A stretch of 64,000 nucleotides of DNA from JAGXTF01 sp044224315 (GTDB taxonomy: Bacteria > Bacteroidota > Bacteroidia > NS11-12g > UBA955). Shown here one piece after another: positions 18,042 through 27,398 of this stretch. Position 1 is the stretch's first letter. Each line of letters starts with the position of its first letter. The notes below the pieces were generated by a model. That model had not been told where the DNA came from and searched no databases. It saw nothing but the letters and a program-made list of their open reading frames with translations. Both the position numbers and the translations under genes were made by a program. Location of the stretch: contig JBGAKR010000003.1 in assembly GCA_044224315.1 (NCBI GenBank), forward strand, positions 124,001 through 188,000, in the 5' to 3' direction.

Positions 18042-18686
18042 TCAGGTTAAACATTTTCGCAAAACCACATTCACCTCATTAGCATTCTCAAGGGTCATTA
18101 AATGTCCGCCTCCCTCAATAACCGCATCGCATTTTACATATCGCAGTGGCAATACATGGTCTTTGCTGCCATGAATATGAAATACTTTTGCCGCTGTATT
18201 TTTGCTTTTCCAATGCAAAATGGCATTTAATGCCCATTTAAGAAATGCGGGTTCTGTTTCGCTAACAATTAGCTCCAACAGTTGTTTCGTGGCAGGTGTT
18301 TTTGCGCCAAAAAGCCAATTGTGAAACCTTTTAGGTTGTTTCATCATTCTCACAGGCATCCATTTATGCAAGCCTGTTTTACCCAGCCAACGCAGGTAAA
18401 AGGGTATTTCACCCAAATTTTTTGCCGATGCCAGCACAATGACTTTTTGGGTGGGAATCATTCCGGCAATCTCTACAGCCAACATTCCACCTAAGGAAAG
18501 CCCCATCAATACCGGGTTTGGACTTTTAATCTGTGGCAGCAATCTGCGGGCATAGCTCTCCATGGTGTCATCCTTATGGGGTGATATCCACTGAATATAT
18601 ATGGGCTGGTATGCACCATAATTCAAATGCTTAAACACCCTTTCATCGGCACCCAGTCCGCTGATTATATAGATCGATTCTGCCAA
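18042..18686 (-). CDS. Alpha/beta-hydrolase
   Basis: A 214-residue hydrolase with the nucleophile elbow GLSLGG (Ser64). A likely catalytic Asp is in HGSKDHVLP and the catalytic His in EGGGHLMTLEN near the C-terminus, so the triad is complete. The oxyanion region ISGLGADERVF is unusual for a short YheT/RsbQ-type enzyme. No ATG is available: the frame starts at TTG 18686, seven bases after the stop of the outer-membrane receptor gene, so it is probably co-transcribed and reinitiated. Substrate unknown. Confidence 0.8.
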   Translation of the reverse strand: MAESIYIISGLGADERVFKHLNYGAYQPIYIQWISPHKDDTMESYARRLLPQIKSPNPVLMGLSLGGMLAVEIAGMIPTQKVIVLASAKNLGEIPFYLRWLGKTGLHKWMPVRMMKQPKRFHNWLFGAKTPATKQLLELIVSETEPAFLKWALNAILHWKSKNTAAKVFHIHGSKDHVLPLRYVKCDAVIEGGGHLMTLENANEVNVVLRKCLT

Positions 18687-18692
18687 TGAATT

Positions 18693-21023
18693 TTAATTAA
18701 TCCGGTTACTGTTTTCATTTACCTCTTTATTTTTAAAACGTGCATCCTTGATTTTGCCAAAGTTGTAGCGCAAGGCAATACTGTATTCCTTTGAGTTTTC
18801 TAAATAAATGGTGCTCGAATATATGCCATTTACCTGAAATGTTTCAACATAATTAAGTGAACGAAAAATATCGAATGCATTGGCGGTAACTGTCCAGTAT
18901 TTAAAAAATACTTTCGAAAGCGAAAAGTCTACACTGTATTGCTTTTTGCGACGAAACATTCCCAAATTCTGATTGGTATTTATCCAGGCTGAAAACATAA
19001 AATTATATCCTTTGGGAAGTTTGTATTGGTTATAGGTATATAGGTAGTAAAAAGGACTGGTTTTTAATTGTACAGCACGTGTATCGCGGGTGCGACTCAA
19101 GGTTACCACCACCGTGTTGGTAGAAGAAAATCGCTTGTATTCAAACGGAAAGGAAAGGTTTATATTCATTCCTTTTTCGATTTGGAGATTCTTATAAATC
19201 AATCTCAATTTTTGAAGACTGGAGTCGAATTCCCCTATAAATGCGGTGGGATTATGGGTTTGGTAGGCTGTTATAGACAGCGATAAAATTTGGGTTTGTA
19301 GGGTAACAGAAATTTCTTCGCTAATACTCGGATTTACATTGATGTTGTTGGATCGTTCTAAAAAAGGGGTAATGTAATTGGTTACCTGGTTGGCGCTGTT
19401 ATAATTGGGCCGTCGTATGCTGCGGGCCAGGTTTAGGGTAAGTGTTTTATGACTGTCTAAAGGATAATCGAATTTGAATTTGGGAGCAATAAATATAAAA
19501 TTTCGGTCCAATGCTTTTTTTGCACTATCTCTGAAACCGCCCTGCAATTGTGTGTTTTCTATACGCACCCCACCAAAATATTGCAACTTTTTTAGTCGTC
19601 CAGTTAATTGGGAATACAGGGCTTCGTTGGTCTCGTGGTAAATATAGCGGGTTATATGCTGCGATGTATCTGCAAAATAATACACATCAAACAGTGTATT
19701 CGACCGGGATAAATTCATAGAAATTCCTGATTCCCACACCCGTTTATTTTTAAAAGTTTTTTCAATGTCTATCCGCGCACTGCTCAATGCCAGCCAAAAA
19801 TTTTGTATGCGTTTTTCTGATGGCAAAAGCTGGGTATTATTCAGGTTGTTGTTAATATCACTATGGGTGCTTATGGTATAAGCCGAATGCTGCGCACCCG
19901 AAAATAATTTGATGTTCGATTTTTGAAAAGTCTTTTGGTAATTAAAATTTGCATTGAAAAAAGGTCGGTTGTTTGTATTGGTATTTTGCGTATAAGAGTG
20001 GGTTTCACTGCCTTTTTCATTCAAATAACCCCTTGTATTTACGTCCGAACTTTCTTTTTGTATACGCCCATTTACCGATAATGAAATATAATCATTTCCT
20101 TTCAAAGTATGATAAATTCCGATTCCGGCTATATACTGCTGTCGCGGCCCGATGGAAGTGCCCTTAAAGTTCGAATTGTATTGCCAGTCAAGGTTGCTGA
20201 TTATGCCATCCAATCCCTCAAACCGTTTTAAAAGGTTATACTGAAAATTTAATTTAAATTCGGTTTTCATATGTTTTATTCCGGCATTTAATCCCATACG
20301 ATTTTCAAAAAAACGTTTTTGTGAAGCGGTTTCATACAGGCTTATGCTGCGGGTTTGCTGGGTGTTTACTTTCAATATAATGAGAATCACTGCCCTGCCG
20401 TCCGACTCGTATTTGGCGGATGGATTTTGAATGATTTCAATGGTTTTGATATTCCCAACCGCTATGGCATTCAGTTCGTTTAGTGATATTCGCTGGTTTC
20501 CCAAATAGATCAGGGGGGTGCCCCTGCCAATTATGGCTATACTTTCCCTGTCGGCACTTACCTGCACTGTGGGCAATTTTGCCAGTATTTCTATCGCATC
20601 GGGGATGGCACTGAGTACCGAATTTTCTACATTTACTTTTATATTCCCATTTTCGAAACCAATGGCCCGTTTGGTGTTTGAAATCTGAACCTCTTTTAAA
20701 ACCAACGGTTTGGTTTTAAGAATAAAGCTGAGTTGCAGGTTTTGATTGAGCTGAATATTTTCATAATAATCCTCAAATTCCAGGCTGGTGATTCTTATAA
20801 AATAGGTACCTGAATCCAGGTTTTGAAATGCAAAGTTTCCGTTTTGAATGTCTGCAAAAGCTATCAGCGCCGAATCATTCGCACTAAATAGGGTGCTTAT
20901 TCCGTTTAATACAGGTTTTTGCGCTGTATCCGCTACTGTTCCTTTTATTTCAAATTTATCTTGGGCAAAAGTCTGGCTAAAAAACAGGCAAACGATTATC
21001 AGCAAATGTATTCTTAAATGCAT
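18693..21023 (-). CDS. Outer-membrane beta-barrel receptor (CarboxypepD_reg / TonB-dependent-like)
   Basis: A 776-residue protein with signal peptide (cleavage near FFSQTFAQ) and an N-terminal carboxypeptidase-regulatory-like Ig fold (KGTVADTAQKPVLNG to FILKTKPLVLKEVQI). A plug-like segment follows (AIGFENGNIKVNVENS ... EILAKLPTVQVSADRESIAIIGRGTPLIYLG, quoted in parts), then about 550 residues of aromatic beta-strands ending in ALRYNFGK. This architecture is that of the Bacteroidota outer-membrane beta-barrel family related to TonB-dependent receptors, which often lack a TonB box. Substrate unknown. It is followed by the alpha/beta-hydrolase gene with 6 bp between them. Confidence 0.85.
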   Translation of the reverse strand: MHLRIHLLIIVCLFFSQTFAQDKFEIKGTVADTAQKPVLNGISTLFSANDSALIAFADIQNGNFAFQNLDSGTYFIRITSLEFEDYYENIQLNQNLQLSFILKTKPLVLKEVQISNTKRAIGFENGNIKVNVENSVLSAIPDAIEILAKLPTVQVSADRESIAIIGRGTPLIYLGNQRISLNELNAIAVGNIKTIEIIQNPSAKYESDGRAVILIILKVNTQQTRSISLYETASQKRFFENRMGLNAGIKHMKTEFKLNFQYNLLKRFEGLDGIISNLDWQYNSNFKGTSIGPRQQYIAGIGIYHTLKGNDYISLSVNGRIQKESSDVNTRGYLNEKGSETHSYTQNTNTNNRPFFNANFNYQKTFQKSNIKLFSGAQHSAYTISTHSDINNNLNNTQLLPSEKRIQNFWLALSSARIDIEKTFKNKRVWESGISMNLSRSNTLFDVYYFADTSQHITRYIYHETNEALYSQLTGRLKKLQYFGGVRIENTQLQGGFRDSAKKALDRNFIFIAPKFKFDYPLDSHKTLTLNLARSIRRPNYNSANQVTNYITPFLERSNNINVNPSISEEISVTLQTQILSLSITAYQTHNPTAFIGEFDSSLQKLRLIYKNLQIEKGMNINLSFPFEYKRFSSTNTVVVTLSRTRDTRAVQLKTSPFYYLYTYNQYKLPKGYNFMFSAWINTNQNLGMFRRKKQYSVDFSLSKVFFKYWTVTANAFDIFRSLNYVETFQVNGIYSSTIYLENSKEYSIALRYNFGKIKDARFKNKEVNENSNRIN

Positions 21024-21083
21024 GCAGGGTTTTAACCAGTATTACACTTCAACATAAAAATAGTTCAAACAAAGGGGTATTAT

Positions 21084-21362
21084 TTAAAAATCAGAATCAT
21101 CCTTGTCAAGCTCATTGCTAGCCATAATGCGAGATGTAAACCAAATGGTTCCCTTGGTTTTCCACACCCTGCTGGCCCAAACTATCCCTATAAACAGTCC
21201 AATGCACCCTACAATTATTGCTAGTAATAAACTCCAGGTTGCAGGGTGACTTAAGTATATCCAAATACCGGCACCAATTCCAAGCAGGGTGGGGGAGATG
21301 GCGATTTGAAGCCAACCGTAGATTTCTGAAAATAGTACTAAATATTTGTACTTTTTTACCAT
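21084..21362 (-). CDS. Small two-TM membrane protein
   Basis: A 92-residue protein with two hydrophobic helices (about residues 18-36 and 42-62), an intervening short loop and an acidic C-terminal tail ending DKDDSDF. Start is ATG (MVKKYKYL). No family motif. It lies 34 bp downstream of the glutaminyl-cyclase gene on the same strand and may share its transcript. Confidence 0.6.
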   Translation of the reverse strand: MVKKYKYLVLFSEIYGWLQIAISPTLLGIGAGIWIYLSHPATWSLLLAIIVGCIGLFIGIVWASRVWKTKGTIWFTSRIMASNELDKDDSDF

Positions 21363-21396
21363 TAATTATCTCGTTTTACAGTGTAAAATGAAATTA

Positions 21397-22260
21397 CTAT
21401 TCTTTCAATTCCAACTCATAAATCCTAGGCCACAATTTACCCGTAATAAATATTCTTTTTTTAACCGGATCAAATGCAATGCCATTCATTTCCAGGGCGT
21501 TTTTGTAATAATGACGAGCTTCATAGGCCAGATCGTTTAAGTCTAAAACCCCTTCAACATGCCCGTTTTTGGGATTTATTTTTACGATGGTTTGGGTAGT
21601 CCAAATATTGGCATAAATATAGCCACCCATATATTCCAGCTCGTTTAACTTCTCGGTGGCATATCCGTTTTGGGTAACATTCAGGGTTTTTATTACCTTA
21701 AATGTTTCGGGGTGCAAATAGGTAATTTTGTTTGTGCCATCCGACATTATCAGGCTACTATCGTCGTTGGTTAGTCCCCAACCCTCTGCGCTGGGGTAGG
21801 TGAAATCCCCCAGCTTTTTGTAAGATTTTGCATCGTACACAAATCCGATTTTGGTTTTGTAAGTGAGCTGGTAAATTTTGCCATGTATCAACGCTATACC
21901 TTCGCCAAAATATTTTTGTTTATCAATCTCGGCTTTTATTTCAATTTTACCGGTTTTTAAATTCAGCACCCCAAAAAGCGATCGGGTAAAAGGCAACTCG
22001 GGTGTAGCGCCGGTGCTCTCAAACAGTTGGTTGTTGTAAAAAAACAAACCTTCGGTAAATGCAGCGGTATCGTGGGGGTAGGTTTGAATCAGTTTATACT
22101 GAATTTGTGATACTTCTTCATTTTTGGTTTCGCTATTGACTGTTTTATCAGTGTCTTGGGCATCGTCGGGGTTATTGCATGACGCAAATGTCAATAATGC
22201 CATAAAAATGCAGCAAATGGGCTTATAAGTGCTTTGTAGCGTATTCGAAAAAAACTTCAT
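21397..22260 (-). CDS. Glutaminyl-peptide cyclotransferase (plant-type, lipoprotein)
   Basis: This 287-residue protein converts N-terminal Gln to pyroglutamate in exported proteins. It belongs to the five-bladed propeller (plant/bacterial) class, shown by FTEGLFFYNNQLFESTG, YFGEGIALIHGKIYQLTYK, EGWGLTNDDSSLIMSDGT, LNELEYMGGYIYANIW and the final NGIAFDPVKKRIFITGK. The lipobox TFASC near residue 27 places it in the envelope. Its ATG overlaps the stop of the preceding lipoprotein gene by 4 bp. In Bacteroidota this enzyme often processes T9SS or Sec cargo whose mature N-terminus is Gln, for example proteins in this window ending their signal peptide in AQ. Confidence 0.88.
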   Translation of the reverse strand: MKFFSNTLQSTYKPICCIFMALLTFASCNNPDDAQDTDKTVNSETKNEEVSQIQYKLIQTYPHDTAAFTEGLFFYNNQLFESTGATPELPFTRSLFGVLNLKTGKIEIKAEIDKQKYFGEGIALIHGKIYQLTYKTKIGFVYDAKSYKKLGDFTYPSAEGWGLTNDDSSLIMSDGTNKITYLHPETFKVIKTLNVTQNGYATEKLNELEYMGGYIYANIWTTQTIVKINPKNGHVEGVLDLNDLAYEARHYYKNALEMNGIAFDPVKKRIFITGKLWPRIYELELKE

Positions 22261-22874
22261 AATGGACCTAATGTAAAGCTTAGGGCTATTGCAAATGTAC
22301 CTAAATTCCGTTTTTCCGGGGGATGAATTTTTACAAATTCCCGCATATCCTCACTGCCATAGTCAAACTCTTGATTAAATCGGATGACCTGGGTTTTGCT
22401 TTTTGTCGAAATTCGGATTTGTTCTTTAAGTGTATTAATTCCCTTCTGCAGGTCAAGGGGGGCTTCTACGCCTTTTAGGATAGTTTCCATCCTTTGAATG
22501 GCTTGGCTATACCAATAGTTTACATCGCTGGTTTCACCTTCAAAATGGGTACTTTCAAAATGAAATTCCAGGGTATAATATTCGCATCCCAGGTTTTCAA
22601 TGGTGAGTTTATCACCATTCTTTAAAATCAGGGTTTCAGTAGCAGTTAAACCATCCGGATGTAAGATAAATGTGGCCTTGGGATAAACCTTTTTTATAAT
22701 TACGGGTTCGGCAATCCCGCGCACGCAATCATTGGTTTTTTGATTTTGGCTAACAGATTTATGTTGAGTATCCGGTGGGTGGGTGTTTTTTTCGAGTTGC
22801 GTTGATGGGGGAGGGGTACAGGCAAAAATGTAAAAAGTAATCAGGCCAAAAAACAGGGTACGACTGAACCTCAT
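22257..22874 (-). CDS. Lipoprotein co-transcribed with glutaminyl cyclase
   Basis: 205 residues from the ATG giving MRFSRTLFFG; an ATG eight codons earlier (22898) is possible but gives a poorer signal. Lipobox FYIFAC at about residue 19. The mature domain contains an extracytoplasmic CVRGIAEPVIIKKVYPKATF stretch and a Cys at LGCEYYTLEF. No known family. It has a good promoter on the minus strand (22921-22951) inside the end of the response-regulator gene, and overlaps the glutaminyl-cyclase gene by 4 bp. Confidence 0.65.
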   Translation of the reverse strand: MRFSRTLFFGLITFYIFACTPPPSTQLEKNTHPPDTQHKSVSQNQKTNDCVRGIAEPVIIKKVYPKATFILHPDGLTATETLILKNGDKLTIENLGCEYYTLEFHFESTHFEGETSDVNYWYSQAIQRMETILKGVEAPLDLQKGINTLKEQIRISTKSKTQVIRFNQEFDYGSEDMREFVKIHPPEKRNLGTFAIALSFTLGPL

Positions 22875-22920
22875 ATTAAGTATGAAAATATGAACCATAA
22901 AAATCAGATAAGTTATTTAA

Positions 22921-22951
22921 CAAAGATATTTAAAATTGTTTCTTAACCCAA
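22921..22951 (-). promoter_or_regulatory. Bacteroidota-type promoter for the 22874/22260 operon
   Basis: Read on the minus strand there is TTG (22951-22949), a 20-bp spacer and TATCTTTG (22928-22921), matching TTG-N19-21-TAnnTTTG. It lies over the 3' end of the response-regulator gene, so the lipoprotein/glutaminyl-cyclase genes need not depend on read-through. Confidence 0.65.
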
Positions 22952-23670
22952 CTTCTGAATGCCACTGCATTCTCCTTGCCAATAATTACTTGCTCTTTTG
23001 CCACAGGTTTCAGGTCCAGTTGAATCTTACTTTGTTCTATGGATTTAAACTGGTCAATGGCTTTGAAATTCACCAGGTATTGGCGATTAACCCTGAAGAA
23101 TTGCCTGGTATCCAGTTTGTTTTCGAGCTCGGTTAAGGATTGATCTACCAAATATACCGAACCCTCAAAATCTTTTGCAAAACTGAGTTTATGTTCACTG
23201 AAAACATAGGCCAGGTTCGCCACATCCAGGGGTATATAAGCCAGACCTTTCCGCACCATCAGTCTGGAATGCTCGTATTTAAGATCATCCACAATGGGTG
23301 TGTGTTTAAAATGTGCCGCCATTCTTTGCAGTTTATCCAATGCAATTTTAACCTTGGCCTCTGTTACAGGTTTTAATAAATAGTGAATGGTAGATTGCTC
23401 AAAAGCCTGCAACAGATAATTGTCATAAGCCGTTACAAAAATTACCGGAAAATCTACTTCGCATCGTTTAAATATTTCAAATGAAACATCATCCGACAAT
23501 TGTATATCAAAAAATGCCACATCGGGTTTGGTATGCTGTTTAATCCATGCTACGGTGTCTTTTACGCTTTCCAGCCTGGCTGCAATTTGAATCCCGGGTT
23601 CAACTTTGTTAAGTAAATCCTCCAGCTTTTTTGTTGCCGTTATTTCGTCTTCAACAATAATTACTTTCAT
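22930..23670 (-). CDS. LytTR-family response regulator
   Basis: 246 residues: a receiver domain (acidic pair E7/D8, phospho-acceptor D55 in VAFFDIQLS, FVTAYD switch Thr, KPV Lys) followed by a LytTR DNA-binding domain from about residue 145 (YVFSEHKLSFAKDFEG, FFRVNRQYLVNFKAI). LytTR regulators bind direct repeats upstream of target promoters. The start overlaps the stop of the sensor-kinase gene by 4 bp (ATGA), so it is the kinase's partner. Confidence 0.92.
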   Translation of the reverse strand: MKVIIVEDEITATKKLEDLLNKVEPGIQIAARLESVKDTVAWIKQHTKPDVAFFDIQLSDDVSFEIFKRCEVDFPVIFVTAYDNYLLQAFEQSTIHYLLKPVTEAKVKIALDKLQRMAAHFKHTPIVDDLKYEHSRLMVRKGLAYIPLDVANLAYVFSEHKLSFAKDFEGSVYLVDQSLTELENKLDTRQFFRVNRQYLVNFKAIDQFKSIEQSKIQLDLKPVAKEQVIIGKENAVAFRSWVKKQF

Positions 23671-24770
23671 GCTTTTTGCAGTTTTAAAAGCGGAATATCA
23701 AGTACAAAATAGCCTTCTGTTTGCCCAATACCTATGCCTTTCCCCAGCAACTTCTGGCAGCGTTCATCCAGATTTTTCAATCCGGTTTTTGTAGATTCTT
23801 TATAGGTTTTTCTCTCCTGTAATTTATTTTTTATCTGCAATTGATTTTCCTGCAATTGTATATCTACAATCAGGTTGCGGCTGCTCGAAACTTCATTGTG
23901 TTTTACTGCATTCTCCAATGCCACCATCATTGATACAGGTGGCAATAAATAGGTATTTTTAGCCGAATCGTCAATGCTTAAATGCACCTGAAACGCATCT
24001 TCATAGCGCAATTCCAGCAATGATGTGTAGAGTTGCATAAAGGCTATTTCCTCATGCAGCAGCACCAAATCCTTGTCCTTGCTACGCAAAATATACCGGT
24101 ATACTTCCGCCAGATTTTCGGCATATTGCTGTGCTTTTTGCGGATTATCTTCTATTAAATAACCCAAACTATTCAATGCATTAAACATAAAATGCGGGTC
24201 GATCTGATTCTTTAAAGCCTCAAGCTCGGCTTGTACTTTGGCCTTTTCCAATTGCTCGTATTTTACTTTCTGCAACTGGTCTTTTTTTGTTGTATACAAT
24301 TTGTCGTATACATTGGTAATAAAAATAACCGATACAATGATTACGGCACTGGCAATAAACAAATTACTGTTTGCTACATAATCAATTTTACATGTCCATT
24401 TCCATCCGAAAAGCAACCCCAATGACACCGGGGCTGTGTAAAACACATTCATGGCAATCATCAGCACATACTTTCTCAGCGATGATTCGTACTCACCAAT
24501 AATGCGCAAAAAACGGTCGCGTAAATAGAGGTTTCCTTCCCATACAACCCAGGCAATAAATACAAAGTACAGGTAATATGCGAATATTTGAAATGGGCTT
24601 AGCCGGCTCAGAACAATCAGACCGGTAGCGCTGGGTATTACCAGTCCGAAAAAGGGAACCCCTATCAATCGCACCATGCGGTCGTCGATTACAATGCCGT
24701 TTTCCGATTCTGAATTTTCTTTCAGATTCCGTTTCAGCAGGGTATTTTTCCGTTTCGGTATTAATTGCAT
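23667..24770 (-). CDS. LytS-like sensor histidine kinase
   Basis: 367 residues with four hydrophobic segments between about residues 35 and 165, a coiled-coil (QLQKVKYEQLEKAKVQAELE) and a His_kinase domain. The phospho-acceptor motif is DPHFMFNALNSL. The ATPase part has an N-box-like ALENAVKHN and a G-box-like GLKNLDERCQKLLG. There is no extracellular sensor of note, so it may sense membrane state. Pairs with the response regulator at 22930. Confidence 0.88.
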   Translation of the reverse strand: MQLIPKRKNTLLKRNLKENSESENGIVIDDRMVRLIGVPFFGLVIPSATGLIVLSRLSPFQIFAYYLYFVFIAWVVWEGNLYLRDRFLRIIGEYESSLRKYVLMIAMNVFYTAPVSLGLLFGWKWTCKIDYVANSNLFIASAVIIVSVIFITNVYDKLYTTKKDQLQKVKYEQLEKAKVQAELEALKNQIDPHFMFNALNSLGYLIEDNPQKAQQYAENLAEVYRYILRSKDKDLVLLHEEIAFMQLYTSLLELRYEDAFQVHLSIDDSAKNTYLLPPVSMMVALENAVKHNEVSSSRNLIVDIQLQENQLQIKNKLQERKTYKESTKTGLKNLDERCQKLLGKGIGIGQTEGYFVLDIPLLKLQKA

Positions 24771-24863
24771 GATTGTAATATTCGGTGCTAATTTCAGAAG
24801 GTTTTATTTGAAACCGCAATCTACTTTACTACACTAAACTATTGCAAACATAAACACTAAATC

Positions 24864-25271
24864 ATGGATAAAATTCAAATCAATCATTTGGCAGTCATTG
24901 TATCTGCCTTGTCTACCTTTCTGCTTGGTGGTCTCTGGTATTCGCCCATTTTATTTGAAAAAGCCTGGAAAAAAGAATGCGGCTTTAGCGATGAGTTTCT
25001 GAAACAAGGCAATATGGCCAAAATATTCGGGCTGTCATTCCTGTTTTCATTGCTCATGGCCTACAACCTGGCATTTTTTGTAGGTAGCCCCGAAATTGGA
25101 GCTTCAATGGGTGCCTTGTATGGTTTACTCACCGGTTTTGGATGGGTAGCCATGGGTATGCTTATGATTGGGATGTTTGAACGCAGATCCTGGCGTTATT
25201 TGGGCATCAATGCAGGTTTTATGACCGTAGCCTTTACCCTTATGGGATTAATCCTCGGTGCCTGGAAATAA
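24864..25271 (+). CDS. DUF1761-family membrane protein
   Basis: A 135-residue protein with four transmembrane helices and the DUF1761 opening NHLAVIVSALSTFLLGGLWYSPILFEKAWKK (shown in parts: GGLWYSP is diagnostic). Function of the family is unknown. It is convergent with the PhzF gene; only 3 bp separate the stops. Upstream (24771-24863) there is no consensus promoter I trust. Confidence 0.85.
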   Translation: MDKIQINHLAVIVSALSTFLLGGLWYSPILFEKAWKKECGFSDEFLKQGNMAKIFGLSFLFSLLMAYNLAFFVGSPEIGASMGALYGLLTGFGWVAMGMLMIGMFERRSWRYLGINAGFMTVAFTLMGLILGAWK

Positions 25272-25274
25272 AGC

Positions 25275-26069
25275 CTATTCAATAAATATTTCGCCACTGA
25301 GATATAAGCGGCCCTGTCCGCCAATGCGGCAACGTTCGCCTAAATATTCGCAGTGTATTTTGCCACCCCGGGCAGAAAGTTGCAAGGCATGCATTTGGGT
25401 TTTGCCCAATATTTTACTCCAATACGGACTTAGGCTGGTATGGGCCGAACCCGTTACCGGATCTTCATCAATGCCGGCTTGCGGGGCAAAAAACCGACTC
25501 ACAAAATCCACGGTATCACCCTTGGCAGTTACAATTAATCCACGGCCACCCAATTGGGAAATGGCAGATAAATTTAATTGTAAACTTTTAACAGCATTTT
25601 CATTTTCAACCACACACAGATAATCGGTTTTGCCTTTGAAAACAGCAATGGGAGAGTGGCCTATGCAAGCTTTGATCTCACTTTCCATTCCTTCAATTTT
25701 TTCCAAAACATCGGTAGGGAAATCCAAATACAACATTTCTTGCTCTTTAGTCACACTCAACCAACCACTTCGGTGTGAGTAAAACTTTACAGAATTGCCT
25801 GAATATTGGTGAATATTGAATAGCACAAAAGCCGCAGCCAGTGTGGCGTGTCCGCATAAATCAACTTCCACAGCCGGAGTGAACCAGCGTATTTCAAAGT
25901 CTTCACCCTTGGGCACTACAAATGCAGTTTCGGCCAGGTTGTTTTCATTGGCTATGGCTTGCATCAATTCGTCCGACAACCAATCCCTAAGCACACATAC
26001 CGCAGCCGGATTGCCTTTAAACAACTGGTCTGTAAATGCATCTATCTGGTGTATTTTAATGGAAGGCAT
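25275..26069 (-). CDS. PhzF-family isomerase
   Basis: A 264-residue protein with the PhzF fold: KIHQIDAFTDQLFKGNPAAV at the start, catalytic Glu47 in NLAETAFV, FTPAVEVDLCGHATLAAA (residues 63-80), and a second-domain motif EDPVTGSAHTSLSPYW. PhzF catalyses the isomerisation of trans-2,3-dihydro-3-hydroxyanthranilate in phenazine synthesis, but relatives in organisms without phenazine genes have other or unknown substrates; no phz genes are nearby. A TACATTTG -7 box sits 4 bp before the ATG without a clear -33 element. Confidence 0.88.
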   Translation of the reverse strand: MPSIKIHQIDAFTDQLFKGNPAAVCVLRDWLSDELMQAIANENNLAETAFVVPKGEDFEIRWFTPAVEVDLCGHATLAAAFVLFNIHQYSGNSVKFYSHRSGWLSVTKEQEMLYLDFPTDVLEKIEGMESEIKACIGHSPIAVFKGKTDYLCVVENENAVKSLQLNLSAISQLGGRGLIVTAKGDTVDFVSRFFAPQAGIDEDPVTGSAHTSLSPYWSKILGKTQMHALQLSARGGKIHCEYLGERCRIGGQGRLYLSGEIFIE

Positions 26070-26161
26070 GGGGCAAATGTAAAATGTAGAATGTAAAATG
26101 AAGAATGATGGAAGAATTACTCTACAAACAGTGCTTCCTGCAAAGGCTGTTAATACTGTAA

Positions 26162-26201
26162 ATTGCTAGGTTTTACTCACTATGGAGAGCTTGCCTCTCC
26201 A
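26162..26201. repeat. Bipartite palindromic repeat, copy 1
   Basis: ATTGCTAG-GTTTTA-CTCACTAT (26162-26183, decayed arms) is followed by a perfect TGGAGAG/CTCTCCA hairpin (26183-26201). It belongs to the dispersed family best seen at 46288. Confidence 0.55.
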
Positions 26202-26257
26202 CTGTAAATTATTTGTCGTCACCCTCCGCAGCCTACTCCCCACTCCCTGAATGAATT

Positions 26258-27013
26258 CTAATAATGTTGTTTAAAATACGCTGAAATGGAATCATTGATA
26301 TTGATTTTACTGGCCCATTCATGTCCTAAAGCAGTTACTTCAATTAATTTGGCAGGGTGGTTCTCGTTTTTATACTTTTTTAGATCATTGCGTGCAATTG
26401 TAATATCAAAAATGGGGTCGTTTTGGCCATGAATCAGCAGCACAGGATATTTGGTGGAAGCATTTATGCCCAAGGCAAATTCCAATCCAATCATTCCGCT
26501 ATGGGCTGCTATTGAAGAAAAAACATGGCTGTTGTTTTTAGCCAGTAAATGGCAGAAATAGGCTCCATTGCTCATGCCAATTGCATGAATTTTTTTAGGG
26601 TCTATTTTATAGGCCGATTTTATCTTTGAAAAAAGGGTAGTAAAAAAACTCAGGTCTTTATTGGTTTGTGCTGTATTTAGCCCCCAGCTGCCGTTTTGGG
26701 CTTCCGGGTAAACTATAATTGCATTCAAATCGGCTGCCATATCATTCAATTCGGTATATACAGGCATCAAATCTTTACTGTCAATTCCAAGGCCATGATA
26801 GGCAAAAATCAACCCGTTTTCCTTACTTAAATCTAAATTTGCTGGCACTACCAATCGATAGTTACGCATATCCGAATTCACTTTGATTGCATTATTCTCA
26901 AATGTACCATGGCTGCCTGTAAGCACGCTGTCAGTGCCATTTTTCGACTGTTTCTTACAAGACCCAAACAGCATAAACAGGAATGCTGTATATATGAAAA
27001 GAAAGTGTCTCAT
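26258..27013 (-). CDS. PHB-depolymerase/feruloyl-esterase-like lipoprotein
   Basis: A 251-residue alpha/beta-hydrolase with lipobox LFGSC at residue 19. The nucleophile elbow is GMSNG (Ser148); HGQNDPIF carries the Asp and LGHEW the His, so the triad is complete. FAYHGLG supplies the oxyanion motif of the LpqC/poly(hydroxybutyrate)-depolymerase type. It is likely an envelope esterase of unknown substrate. Single gene; the 188 bp downstream hold repeat copy 1 and no terminator. Confidence 0.8.
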   Translation of the reverse strand: MRHFLFIYTAFLFMLFGSCKKQSKNGTDSVLTGSHGTFENNAIKVNSDMRNYRLVVPANLDLSKENGLIFAYHGLGIDSKDLMPVYTELNDMAADLNAIIVYPEAQNGSWGLNTAQTNKDLSFFTTLFSKIKSAYKIDPKKIHAIGMSNGAYFCHLLAKNNSHVFSSIAAHSGMIGLEFALGINASTKYPVLLIHGQNDPIFDITIARNDLKKYKNENHPAKLIEVTALGHEWASKININDSISAYFKQHY

Positions 27014-27398
27014 AAATAGTGATTTACAATAATTTTACCAAAAATAATATTACCTTTAAAACCTATAGCCCTAAAGTAAAAAGGACACGCCAAAACGTGC
27101 CCCATTCAAAACCCTTATGAAAAATTTATATTAAAAAAATAGTAGTTTACTACTGTTTAAAATATCCATGTTGAGTGTAAATTCCTTCTATATAGCCTTG
27201 GTTGTATCAGTGAAACATGCAGTTAAGTCATTGCTAGGAATAATTGTCTTTCTTGATATACTCAAAATTTATATTTCAAATTTATTCCTTGCAATGGGTT
27301 CAAATCAGAAGCATTTTAGCAACGGACATAGTTTTATAGGAATAGAAAAAGCCCGTTCAACCTTGCGCTGAACGGGCCTTGCTTTAATGGGTTACTGA
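27014..27398. other. Intergenic region of 385 bp
   Basis: The only structure I see is the terminator at 27342-27377. A small plus-strand frame across it has no start context or homology and is dismissed. AT-rich, no repeat family member. Confidence 0.6.
27342..27377 (-). terminator. Rho-independent terminator after the ELWxxDGT protein gene
   Basis: On the minus strand GCCCGTTCA, a 9-nt loop and TGAACGGGC (27351-27377) are followed by T5-C-T. It lies 22 bp past the stop codon at 27399. Confidence 0.85.

Noticed and set aside
26183..26201. TGGAGAG/CTCTCCA hairpin as a terminator of the esterase gene
   Set aside because: No T run on either side, and it belongs to the palindromic repeat family.
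27168..27371. Plus-strand frame of 67 codons
   Set aside because: Overlaps a terminator stem and shows no family features.
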